DNA from: Butyricicoccus pullicaecorum
Lineage (GTDB): Bacteria > Bacillota > Clostridia > Oscillospirales > Butyricicoccaceae
DNA: 64,000 nucleotides
Assembly: GCA_018365995.1 (NCBI GenBank)
Contig: JAGZIY010000004.1
Coordinates: 1 to 64,000, forward strand
Direction of reading: 5' to 3'
The translations under genes and the position numbers were made by a program. Under the pieces are notes generated by a model that saw only the letters and a list, made by a program, of their open reading frames with translations, was not told the DNA's origin and made no database searches. Positions 52,071 through 59,140 of this stretch are shown here, in pieces. Numbering within the stretch: position 1 is the stretch's first letter; each line of letters starts with the position of its first letter.

Positions 52071-53430
52071 ATGCTTCATAAATTGGAAGTGTAAAAATAC
52101 AGCAAGCACCTTGGGCAGAATTGAAAAAGGTCGTTGTACCACCATGCAATTTGGCGATTTGCCGCACAATGGGAAGCCCGAGTCCGTGAGATGGCAGTTC
52201 ATTTGCAAGCGGACGGTTGAGTGAATCCAGGACAGACGCTGGATACCCGGGACCAGTATCACAAATCGAGAATGCAAAATACTGTCCCTTATTTTGCAAA
52301 CTCAGGAAAATTTCGGTATCTGGTGGTGTATGTGTCATACTATTTTCAATTAAGTTTCGAATGGCGCGTTCAATTAGTGCTTCATCAATGCAGAATAGAA
52401 CCCCTTCACAATCGTGTGAGATGGTCAGGGACAAAGCCAGAGTTTCATGTTGATTCAATAGGTCTGTTACGATTTGCCGTATCAGAACGGGAAGCATTAC
52501 AATTTTTTTACGTAAGGGCTGTGCATCATAGGTCAGCTTAGAAGCGAGATTGAGGTCTTCGATCAGACGACGCAGTCGTTCACCCTGCATGCGTATGGTA
52601 TGCGCTTTTTTTGTACGCGCTGGTGTATTTTCTGGATCGTTTTCCATTTGTGCTGCAGTCCCTAGGATAATGGTAAGTGGTGTGCGTACATCGTGAGAAA
52701 CGCCAGCAATCCATTCGGTGCGCATTCGGTCGCGGCGGTTCAATAGTTCCTGCTGCTTACGCAGGTTTACCGATGTAGTATTGAGATCGTGACATAGACT
52801 TTTGAAAAGTCCTTTTTCCGGAAGGGACACAGGATTTTCCTTGGCTAAGTCAGATAATCCACCTGCAATGCGCCGAATGGAACGGAAAAATCGGATACTG
52901 CTCAATAAGATAAGGAGAATGGCAAGTAATAAATTGCACATTACCCAGATTGGAAATTGCTGGAGTAGAGAATTGAGCGTGCGAATATCCATTTCTACTG
53001 GATATTTCCAGCGAGAGCCTTTGGGGTTTGCGAGTACAAGTAAGAAATCATCTTTCTGATAGGCGTACACGGGATAATCCGCTAGATACCAACGGGAAAA
53101 GGATGCAACCTGTGCGGGAGAGTAGCGGTGGTTGAGTGCGGGGGGCAAACGATTTGACCAAACGACCTCTCCCTGCGAATCCAGAAGCATACCCCATGCG
53201 TAATTTTTTTGAAGATCCTGCATCGAATCCTCAGGCAGTTCCCAGCCCGTTTCTGTATGAGTCAGTGCCTCGGCAAAGTCGCGGAGCCGATATTCCAGCG
53301 GACTGAAATCGGAGTGTATGGTTTTTATGGTGTATCCCACCAGTGCAGTGATGTTGACTGCAATCAACAGGATAAGCACCCCAACTGCGGAGAGCGCATA
53401 GCGCAGGATAATTTGAAATAAGGTTTTCAT
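52069..53430 (-). CDS. Sensor histidine kinase
   Basis: 453 residues with two membrane helices (about 12-36 and 160-182) enclosing a ~125-residue extracellular sensor. A HAMP-like linker follows, then the phospho-acceptor His246 (VSHDVRTPLTIILG) and an ATPase domain with NLIENSMTH, CDTGPGYP and HGLGLPIVRQIAKLHGG. It overlaps its response regulator gene by four bases. Being divergent from an antimicrobial-peptide-type ABC exporter, it probably senses cell-envelope peptides, as CprK does in Clostridioides difficile. Confidence 0.92.
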   Translation of the reverse strand: MKTLFQIILRYALSAVGVLILLIAVNITALVGYTIKTIHSDFSPLEYRLRDFAEALTHTETGWELPEDSMQDLQKNYAWGMLLDSQGEVVWSNRLPPALNHRYSPAQVASFSRWYLADYPVYAYQKDDFLLVLANPKGSRWKYPVEMDIRTLNSLLQQFPIWVMCNLLLAILLILLSSIRFFRSIRRIAGGLSDLAKENPVSLPEKGLFKSLCHDLNTTSVNLRKQQELLNRRDRMRTEWIAGVSHDVRTPLTIILGTAAQMENDPENTPARTKKAHTIRMQGERLRRLIEDLNLASKLTYDAQPLRKKIVMLPVLIRQIVTDLLNQHETLALSLTISHDCEGVLFCIDEALIERAIRNLIENSMTHTPPDTEIFLSLQNKGQYFAFSICDTGPGYPASVLDSLNRPLANELPSHGLGLPIVRQIAKLHGGTTTFFNSAQGACCIFTLPIYEA

Positions 53431-54131
53431 GATTCTCGTTCCAGCTTGTAGCCAAGTCCGCGTATCGTGCGCAGCCAGACTGGTTTAGATGGGTCAAGTT
53501 CGATTTTTTCCCGTAAGCGTCGGATATGCACCATGAGAGTGTTTTCATAGCCAAAAATGCCATCTTGCCAAGCGGCCTGACAGAGTGCATCAATGGTCAC
53601 AATATTGCCGCGTTCGTCGGCAAGCTTATGAAGAAGTGCGGTTTCCTTTGCTGTCAGCGCGATATCAGGATGATTGGGATGGTGTACCATACCAGATGCC
53701 CAGTTGATTTGAACTGATCCCAAGGTCAAAACGGGAGGCTTGGCAGTCAGGTGATAGGTACGATTGAGGATTGCGGTGAGTCGTAAAATTAGTTCGTCTG
53801 GCAGAAATGGTTTGGTAATATAGTCATCTGCGCCAAGACCCAAGCCGTGCAGGCGATCCGCATCGGCATCTCGTGCGGAGAGAAATAAGGTCGGGATATT
53901 GGTTGTTTGCCGCATTTCCTGCATGAGGGAAAATCCATCTCCGTCTGGAAGATTGATATCTAAAATCACTGCTTGCGGATGTTGTGTCAGGAAAGCGGTG
54001 CGTGCTTCGTAGCAGTTTGCTGCCCCAATTACATTTGTGAATGCCGCTTCGTGCAGGACATCTAAAAGCATTTGCCGCAGATCATATTCATCCTCTACGA
54101 CTAATACGGAGTATGTACGGGTTTGATCCAT
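53427..54131 (-). CDS. OmpR-family response regulator
   Basis: 234 residues: a receiver domain with acidic pocket VVEDE, phospho-acceptor Asp58 (VILDINLPDGDG) and lysine in DYITKPF, then a winged-helix DNA-binding domain (LTAKETALLHKLAD; ENTLMVHIRRLREKIE). AAAGGAGG precedes the ATG. OmpR-type regulators bind direct repeats about 11 bp apart; such repeats lie upstream of the divergent ABC gene at 54367-54404. Confidence 0.94.
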   Translation of the reverse strand: MDQTRTYSVLVVEDEYDLRQMLLDVLHEAAFTNVIGAANCYEARTAFLTQHPQAVILDINLPDGDGFSLMQEMRQTTNIPTLFLSARDADADRLHGLGLGADDYITKPFLPDELILRLTAILNRTYHLTAKPPVLTLGSVQINWASGMVHHPNHPDIALTAKETALLHKLADERGNIVTIDALCQAAWQDGIFGYENTLMVHIRRLREKIELDPSKPVWLRTIRGLGYKLERES

Positions 54132-54202
54132 GCGTGTTCCTCCTTTGCTGTTTTACGATAGCGTAGCGTCATGAAACGACACCGTATTACGTGCCGCTGT
54201 TA

Positions 54203-54225
54203 GTCACTTGTGTGACACTATTATA
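54203..54225 (-). promoter_or_regulatory. Operator-like palindrome overlapping the two-component promoter
   Basis: GTCAC-TTGT-GTGAC (54203-54216) lies immediately downstream of a minus-strand TATAAT (54225 to 54220), the probable -10 of the response-regulator/kinase operon. No strong -35 box is seen. A protein bound to the palindrome would cover the start of transcription. Confidence 0.6.
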
Positions 54226-54299
54226 CCAAAGCGGCAGCAAACAAAAAATCTCCCTCACCGCATTGTGCGCCGCTGATGGTATAATCATGAAATATCCAG

Positions 54300-54327
54300 T
54301 ATAATAGTCACTTTTGTGACTATTATA
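54300..54327. promoter_or_regulatory. Perfect palindrome sharing the GTCAC-N4-GTGAC core
   Basis: TATAATAGTCAC-TTTT-GTGACTATTATA, 12-bp arms with a 4-base spacer. The core is the same as in the site ~104 bp to the left. Each arm contains a TATAAT, so the site could be both a -10 region (either strand) and an operator. It could also form an RNA hairpin, but the lack of a U-run argues against a terminator. Confidence 0.6.
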
Positions 54328-54366
54328 CCATAGTGTGCAGATATATTGCGCGTAATGGAGTAAATT

Positions 54367-54419
54367 TAAGGAAAATGTAAGGCTGGGTTCAGGTTGACGT
54401 AAGCTTTGTGCACTATAAT
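54367..54419 (+). promoter_or_regulatory. Four 11-bp-phased direct repeats and -10 of the ABC exporter promoter
   Basis: TAAGG, TAAGG, TCAGG and TAAGC begin at 54367, 54378, 54389 and 54400, exactly 11 bases apart, one helical turn, and TATAAT follows at 54414-54419. The -35 region is poor (AGGTTG at 54391), as expected for an activated promoter. The spacing is that of OmpR-type regulator sites, and the only such regulator nearby is the divergent one at 53427-54131. Confidence 0.7.
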
Positions 54420-54445
54420 AAGGGCAGAACAAAGGAGTGAGCAAT

Positions 54446-55357
54446 ATGAATCTGGTTGAAACAAAAGGGTTGTGTAAGCAGTACGGAAATGTAATGCGTG
54501 TGAAGGATTTAGACTTACACGTTCCAGAGGGGGCTATTTATGGATTTTTGGGGCCGAATGGTGCCGGCAAGTCCACGACTCTGAAAATGATTTTGGGGTT
54601 GGTACATCCAAGCGGCGGACAAATCACAGTTTTCGGAAAGCAAATGAAAGAAGGCAATCGTTTGCTGCTATTACGGCAGATAGGGTCTCTTATTGAATCT
54701 CCTGCATATTATGGACACTTGACAGCCGAAGAAAATTTGGAAATTATTCGTCAGCTGCGTGGGTTACCAAAACAGAACATACGAGAGGTGCTATCTATCG
54801 TTCGTCTGGAACAGCAAAAAGAAAAGCGTGTCTCTCAGTTTTCTTTGGGCATGAAGCAGCGGCTGGGATTTGCGGCAGCACTGATGAGTTATCCTAAATT
54901 ACTGATTTTGGACGAACCGACCAACGGATTGGATCCAGCGGGTATTCAGGAAATGCGTGAGTTGATTTTATCACTGCCCAGACGATATGGAATGACAGTA
55001 TTGGTATCATCACACCTGCTGTCAGAAATCGACCAGTTGGCAAGTCATGTGGGTGTGATTGCAGACGGGGCACTTGTCTATCAGGATACGCTGGAAAAAC
55101 TGCATACGCGGAGTGAACATCATTTAGCATTGCGTACGACAAACAATGCGTTGGCGTATGACAAACTGGTTCAGTTTGGAATATCTGTGCAAAAGCAGCA
55201 GGAATGGCTGACTTTGCCGCCGTTAGATGACCAGGCAACAGCAATTGTTACTGGAATGCTGCAAGATCAAGAAATTGCTGTTCTGCGGCTGGAGGAACGG
55301 CAAAGGAGTTTGGAAGAAATTTTCTTAGAACTAACAGGTGGGGCGGTGAGCTTATGA
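54446..55357 (+). CDS. ABC transporter ATPase, lantibiotic-protection/bacitracin-export type
   Basis: 303 residues with Walker A GPNGAGKST, signature FSLGMKQRLG, Walker B LLILDEPTNGLDP and the H-loop SSHLLSEID, then a ~80-residue C-terminal domain. It resembles BcrA and the ATPases of lantibiotic-immunity systems (SpaF, NukF, CprA). I use ATG 54446; a GTG nine bases earlier overlaps the ribosome site (AAAGGAG). It is coupled to the first permease by ATGA overlap. Confidence 0.9.
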   Translation: MNLVETKGLCKQYGNVMRVKDLDLHVPEGAIYGFLGPNGAGKSTTLKMILGLVHPSGGQITVFGKQMKEGNRLLLLRQIGSLIESPAYYGHLTAEENLEIIRQLRGLPKQNIREVLSIVRLEQQKEKRVSQFSLGMKQRLGFAAALMSYPKLLILDEPTNGLDPAGIQEMRELILSLPRRYGMTVLVSSHLLSEIDQLASHVGVIADGALVYQDTLEKLHTRSEHHLALRTTNNALAYDKLVQFGISVQKQQEWLTLPPLDDQATAIVTGMLQDQEIAVLRLEERQRSLEEIFLELTGGAVSL

Positions 55358-56112
55358 TGACAGCACTTCGGTTGGAATTTTTGAAGAGCAGACGGCGAGG
55401 TCTGATGCTCACAACGCTGATGCTTGTGGGATTTGAAGTGCTGTGGATTTATATGGCGTTTCGAAATCCGTCTGCCAATGAGATTCAGATTGGCTGGATG
55501 GAGCTTTTGTATCAGGTTCCCGCGTTAAATTCCATTATCTTTCCGGTTACGGCTGCAGTGATTGCCTCTAGATTGTCAGACGTGGAGCACAGGGGGGAGA
55601 CATGGAAGATGCTCGAAACTATGCAGCGCGCGGAATGTCTGTTCCATGCGAAGTTTCTGTGCGGAGCATGGTATTTGCTGTTGTCCACAGCGCTTTTAAC
55701 TGGTTGTATGCTAGTTTGCGGCAAAGTGTTAGGGTATGCAGGTGAGCCAGATATTGAAAAATTCGTTTTGTTTTTTATATTTCAGCTTTTTGGTGCCTTG
55801 GAAATCTTTGCGGTACAGCTCACACTGTCGGTTCTTGTGCGCAACCAGATGATATCGCTTTGTATTGGCTGTGGAGGCGCATTTATTGGGCTTTTACTCA
55901 TGTTCGTTCCGCTTAAATTCCTGCAATATCTGTTGCCTTGGGGACACGCTAGTCTTTTATATTTGGTTTATATGGTACATTGGGATCCAGACATGCGGAT
56001 TTTGGAGCTTGCATATTTGCAAATTAACTGGATAGCATTTGCACTCACAGTTGGGGCAGTGCTGCTTTGGAATTTCACTGGTGGACGACTGCTTGCAAGG
56101 AAAGAGGTGTAG
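55354..56112 (+). CDS. ABC transporter permease, EpiE/MutE/SpaE-like
   Basis: 252 residues with about six transmembrane helices, starting LRLEFLKSRRRGLMLTTLML, as in permeases of the lantibiotic-immunity group. Together with the ATPase and the next permease it would form an exporter that removes peptide antibiotics from the membrane. The start overlaps the ATPase stop. Confidence 0.82.
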   Translation: MMTALRLEFLKSRRRGLMLTTLMLVGFEVLWIYMAFRNPSANEIQIGWMELLYQVPALNSIIFPVTAAVIASRLSDVEHRGETWKMLETMQRAECLFHAKFLCGAWYLLLSTALLTGCMLVCGKVLGYAGEPDIEKFVLFFIFQLFGALEIFAVQLTLSVLVRNQMISLCIGCGGAFIGLLLMFVPLKFLQYLLPWGHASLLYLVYMVHWDPDMRILELAYLQINWIAFALTVGAVLLWNFTGGRLLARKEV

Positions 56113-56116
56113 AGAT

Positions 56117-56854
56117 ATGTTTTTGTCTGTTTGGCATGCGGAGCGTCTCAAACTGCGGCATAGTCCAATGTGGATCGCGTTTTTTCTGCTTCCGCTGATT
56201 CCGGCTTTTTTTGGAACCGTGAATTATCTCGGTAATTTAGAGATTTTGCAAGATCAATGGTATTCACTTTGGACACAGCATACTCTGTTCTCGTGCTATT
56301 TCTTTTTGCCGCTTATCATAGGCATTTATTGTGCTTACTTATGGCGGCTTGAGCACACAGGATATAATTGGAATTTGATGCTCACTACTCCAGTGCCTCG
56401 AAGCATGCTTGTGCTGACGAAACTTTCAAATGCTGCGGTGCTTACTGTAGTGGTGATTGTCTGGACTGCTGTTTTGTATATTATAGCAGGTTTGATTTGT
56501 GGATTTGGTGTAGGTACGATTCCTTGGAAGGAAGTTGCGGGATGGATATTGGGAGGGATTGCTGGAGGTATCACCATCTGCGCGGTGCAAATGTTTTTGG
56601 CACTGGTCATTCGTTCCTTTGCGGTATCTGTGGGTATTGCCTTGCTTGGAGGGATTTCTGGACTTGCGATGCTCAGCAAGGGATATCCGCTGCTCGATCC
56701 TTATGCACTGCTGTGTCTGGGCATGAAAGCGAATAACAGCACAGCACAGAATACGAACATTTTGGGATTTGCATTGTCTTGCATCTGCTTTTTCCTTGTC
56801 TTTACCGGACTTGCGATTGGGTATTTGCAGTATCGGGATACGAAAACAGGGTAA
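56117..56854 (+). CDS. ABC transporter permease, MutG/SpaG-like
   Basis: 245 residues with about six transmembrane helices and the N-terminal SVWHAERLKLRHSPMW, typical of the second permease of such systems. AAAGAGG lies nine bases before the ATG at 56117; a longer frame overlaps the previous gene. It ends the three-gene operon. Confidence 0.82.
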   Translation: MFLSVWHAERLKLRHSPMWIAFFLLPLIPAFFGTVNYLGNLEILQDQWYSLWTQHTLFSCYFFLPLIIGIYCAYLWRLEHTGYNWNLMLTTPVPRSMLVLTKLSNAAVLTVVVIVWTAVLYIIAGLICGFGVGTIPWKEVAGWILGGIAGGITICAVQMFLALVIRSFAVSVGIALLGGISGLAMLSKGYPLLDPYALLCLGMKANNSTAQNTNILGFALSCICFFLVFTGLAIGYLQYRDTKTG

Positions 56855-56926
56855 GTATGTGCAGTATGTCGAAAAATTGTTTCAATAACTTATCTTTAGG
56901 GTATGTCAATTTTTCTGTTGCGTAAG

Positions 56927-56963
56927 AAAGCGCTCGATTGTTTGATAAGCAATCGAGCGCTTT
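56927..56963. terminator. Bidirectional terminator
   Basis: A perfect 14-bp stem (56927-56940 with 56950-56963) containing AGCGCTCGATTG, with A-rich and T-rich flanks. It serves the ABC operon and the convergent GntR gene. Confidence 0.9.
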
Positions 56964-56973
56964 TTATACCTTT

Positions 56974-57720
56974 TTATTTCGTGATGTATTCCAGTTCACG
57001 CTGCCGAATTTGGCTAAGTGTTAAAATTTGTGTATCGATATATTCAGCAGCAAAAAACAGCGGTGCGTTCTCAGTATCATAAAGCAGCGTATTCAGTATG
57101 AGGAGAGGACGGTTTCCAAAGACATGAAGTTCTGGACGGGAATCACTGGTACATACTTGCAATTCCATCTTATCCCAAGCTGCTTTGCGCCCGCAGCGCT
57201 CATAAATAAGTTGAAAGAGAGAATCCTCACTGTTTGGCATGGAGACATCTCCCCAGATTTTAGCTGGTAGGATATCATCACAGTACGCGCATGGCTGTGA
57301 ATCGGCGTAAAACATTCTTTTAAAACTGATACAGGAAGAAGCCTCTGGAATTCCAAGTGCATCAGCAAGTTCTGGTGTTGCGGGGAAAAGCTGCCAGCCA
57401 ATCGTTTCTATATGAGGAGTATATCCGCTGCGTTTGATGATATCACCCAAGTGCATTGCGGGATTGAGTGGTGCGGTCATTCCAATACAGGTGCGGTTGA
57501 CAAAAGTTCCTTTGCCCTGTCGTCGGAGAATGATACCTTCTGCTACAAGTTCGTCGAGTGCACTGCGCAGCGTAACACGGCTGACACCGAGCATCTGACA
57601 AAGCTGCTCTTCACGAGGAAGTTTGTTGTTTTGTGTGAGGTCCATAGAACGTATATGCGCTAAGAGTGTTTGTTTTGTTTTTGTTTTCAGATCTATATGA
57701 TTGATTGTCTGTAATGCCAT
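56974..57720 (-). CDS. GntR-family transcriptional regulator (HutC subfamily)
   Basis: 248 residues: an N-terminal winged helix (KLPREEQLCQMLGVSRVTLRSAL; GIILRRQGKGTFV) and a C-terminal UTRA ligand domain (SCISFKRMFYADSQPCAYCDDILP). The ligand is unknown. Such regulators normally sit beside the operon they control. Here the divergent side holds only the short disrupted frame at 57853-57986, so its local target seems lost. Confidence 0.92.
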   Translation of the reverse strand: MALQTINHIDLKTKTKQTLLAHIRSMDLTQNNKLPREEQLCQMLGVSRVTLRSALDELVAEGIILRRQGKGTFVNRTCIGMTAPLNPAMHLGDIIKRSGYTPHIETIGWQLFPATPELADALGIPEASSCISFKRMFYADSQPCAYCDDILPAKIWGDVSMPNSEDSLFQLIYERCGRKAAWDKMELQVCTSDSRPELHVFGNRPLLILNTLLYDTENAPLFFAAEYIDTQILTLSQIRQRELEYITK

Positions 57721-57852
57721 AGGACAAACCCCCTTTTTTTAAGAATAACATGGTATTATCATATAGTCAAGAATAGACATAAAAACAAAAAGAAGATATA
57801 TAAAGATAAGACATAATATGATATTCAGATAGTAAGCGAGTGGGAGGAGTTG

Positions 57853-57986
57853 TTGAAAATATCTCAATTTCACGGAGTGTCTCTAATTGAGGAGAGACAG
57901 AATCTCAGGCGATCAATAATTGGATCCCACAGGATACTGATTTTGGTATAAATCAAATTAGAGTGCGCGGCAAGCTTGCAGGGTGA
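57853..57986 (+). pseudogene. Possible decayed gene divergent from the GntR regulator
   Basis: GGAGGAG followed by TTG starts a 32-codon frame (KISQFHGVSLIEERQNLRR...) that stops at 57951. In another frame from 57909 the sequence continues as AINNWIPQDTDFGINQIRV and stops at 57986, as if one coding sequence had been broken by a frameshift and large deletion. A strong plus-strand terminator follows at 58031. I do not recognise the protein. A genuine 32-residue peptide is the alternative. Confidence 0.35.
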
Positions 57987-58030
57987 ACTTTTTGTATATA
58001 AAAATTCACAATAAATAATTCAATAATAAC

Positions 58031-58073
58031 AAAAAGACAGTCGATTTCTTATTTGGAAATCAACTGTCTTTTT
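58031..58073 (+). terminator. Strong terminator in the region between GntR and the small AT-rich gene
   Basis: An 18-bp stem with two mismatches (58031-58048 with 58056-58073) containing AAAAAGACAG and ending in TTTTT. It shows that a plus-strand transcript ends here although no intact gene precedes it. Confidence 0.8.
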
Positions 58074-58245
58074 GATGCCGTATTCAATTTTCATGTGTTA
58101 AATGGTCATCTTTCACTGGACACCCTATGAAAAGTGATTTTGTCTTGCAAATACAGCGTTTTCCGCCGTCGTGTATGGATCACCCCTTAGTTTGCTGGAT
58201 TTTCGTTATATCATACCTATAAACTGGAATTGACAGAACTAATAC
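58074..58245. other. Intergenic remainder, no gene recognised
   Basis: No intact gene. On the minus strand a short open stretch encodes KTLYLQDKITFHRV-like sequence before stops; it might be a remnant of a mobile element, but I cannot identify it. Confidence 0.3.
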
Positions 58246-58524
58246 TTACCGTTTTCTAATACTCCATTCATCATCTTGAGTTTTTCTTTCTGCATAGTAA
58301 CCGCAAGGCATATCCTTTAGAATACCAACAGAATTATCTAAGTCAAATACTGATTTTAAGGATACTATCTTTGCTTCATCTGTTTTATGCATTTTTCCAC
58401 ATAGAAATTGCCACATTCCATCATCTTCATCATGTGATACATACAAAATAGGTTCTCCATTCTCTATTATATGACAACAGATAATTGTAGCTGTATTTGG
58501 TACATCATAAAAAGGAAATTCCAT
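58246..58524 (-). CDS. Small DUF2185-like protein
   Basis: 92 residues with CCHIIENGEPILYVSHDEDD split by the usual turn, GMWQFLCG, AKIVSLKSVFDLDNSV and GYYAERKTQDDEW. The ending (SLKSVFDLD...MPCGYYAER) resembles DUF2185-type proteins, some of which are immunity proteins of polymorphic toxins. GAGGAG lies eight bases before the ATG at 58524. Base composition is more AT-rich than that of its neighbours, suggesting transfer. No toxin gene is adjacent. Confidence 0.65.
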   Translation of the reverse strand: MEFPFYDVPNTATIICCHIIENGEPILYVSHDEDDGMWQFLCGKMHKTDEAKIVSLKSVFDLDNSVGILKDMPCGYYAERKTQDDEWSIRKR

Positions 58525-58768
58525 ATCTAACACTCCTCAATTCTGATTTATTGGAATCCCATATAAAGATTATATCATTAGGAAATTGGGCAGTCATTCT
58601 TTTTTTGAACATATAAAATATTGAATTTAGTAATGATATATTTTTATATGTTTTGGTAGAAGCTGCTATATAAGGTTCCGTTGTTTGTTGCAATATCGTT
58701 TGATATTAAATTCCTCTTAAATACAGTAATAATATAATATTTTGCTTTATACGGATTTTTGGCTGTAA
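58525..58768. other. AT-rich intergenic stretch
   Basis: A short minus-strand frame here has no ribosome site and no recognisable protein. I see only the AT-rich leader of the small gene on its left and the ireB terminator on its right. Confidence 0.4.
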
Positions 58769-58807
58769 AAAGTGCATCTGACGGTATAAAACCATCAGAT
58801 GCACTTT
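58769..58807 (-). terminator. Terminator of ireB
   Basis: A 17-bp stem with one wobble (58769-58785 with 58791-58807), 5-nt loop, then TTTTT on the minus strand. Confidence 0.85.
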
Positions 58808-58820
58808 GAAATGCAGTCGA

Positions 58821-59066
58821 TTAGCTATGCAAATAATGCGCTACGAGTTCCTGCATAAGTTCATCTCGGTCGATTTTGCGAATCAGACTGCGCGCATTGT
58901 TATGGTTTGTGATGTAAGTGGGGTCTTCGGAAAGAAGATAGCCGACAATTTGGTTAATCGGGTTATACCCCTTTTCCTTGAGGGCATCATAAACAGTAGT
59001 CAGAACGCGCTTCATCTCGGTATTTTTATCATCTACGAGACTGAATTTTCTAGTTCCATCGAGCAT
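58821..59066 (-). CDS. ireB: IreB family regulatory phosphoprotein
   Basis: 81 residues with the conserved FSLVDDKNTEMKRVLTTVYDAL split by the family turn, KGYNPINQIVGYLLSEDPTYIT and HNNARSLIRKIDRDEL. IreB (UPF0297) is phosphorylated by the Ser/Thr kinase IreK in enterococci and affects cephalosporin resistance. AAAGGAGG lies nine bases before the ATG. It is usually found between alaS and ruvX; here neither is present and it lies alone downstream of pheT. Confidence 0.93.
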   Translation of the reverse strand: MLDGTRKFSLVDDKNTEMKRVLTTVYDALKEKGYNPINQIVGYLLSEDPTYITNHNNARSLIRKIDRDELMQELVAHYLHS

Positions 59067-59140
59067 TTGGGCTGCCTCCTTTCGATCGCATGAAAGCTCT
59101 GTATATAGAATAATACATTTCGTCGAAAAAGTAAAGTCTT

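Noticed and set aside
54203..54327. Interpreting the palindromes as terminators
   Set aside because: No T-run follows either one, and both overlap -10-like hexamers at the divergent promoters.
58505..58693. 61-codon minus-strand frame upstream of the DUF2185-like gene
   Set aside because: No ribosome site, AT-rich chance frame, overlaps the start of the better-supported gene.
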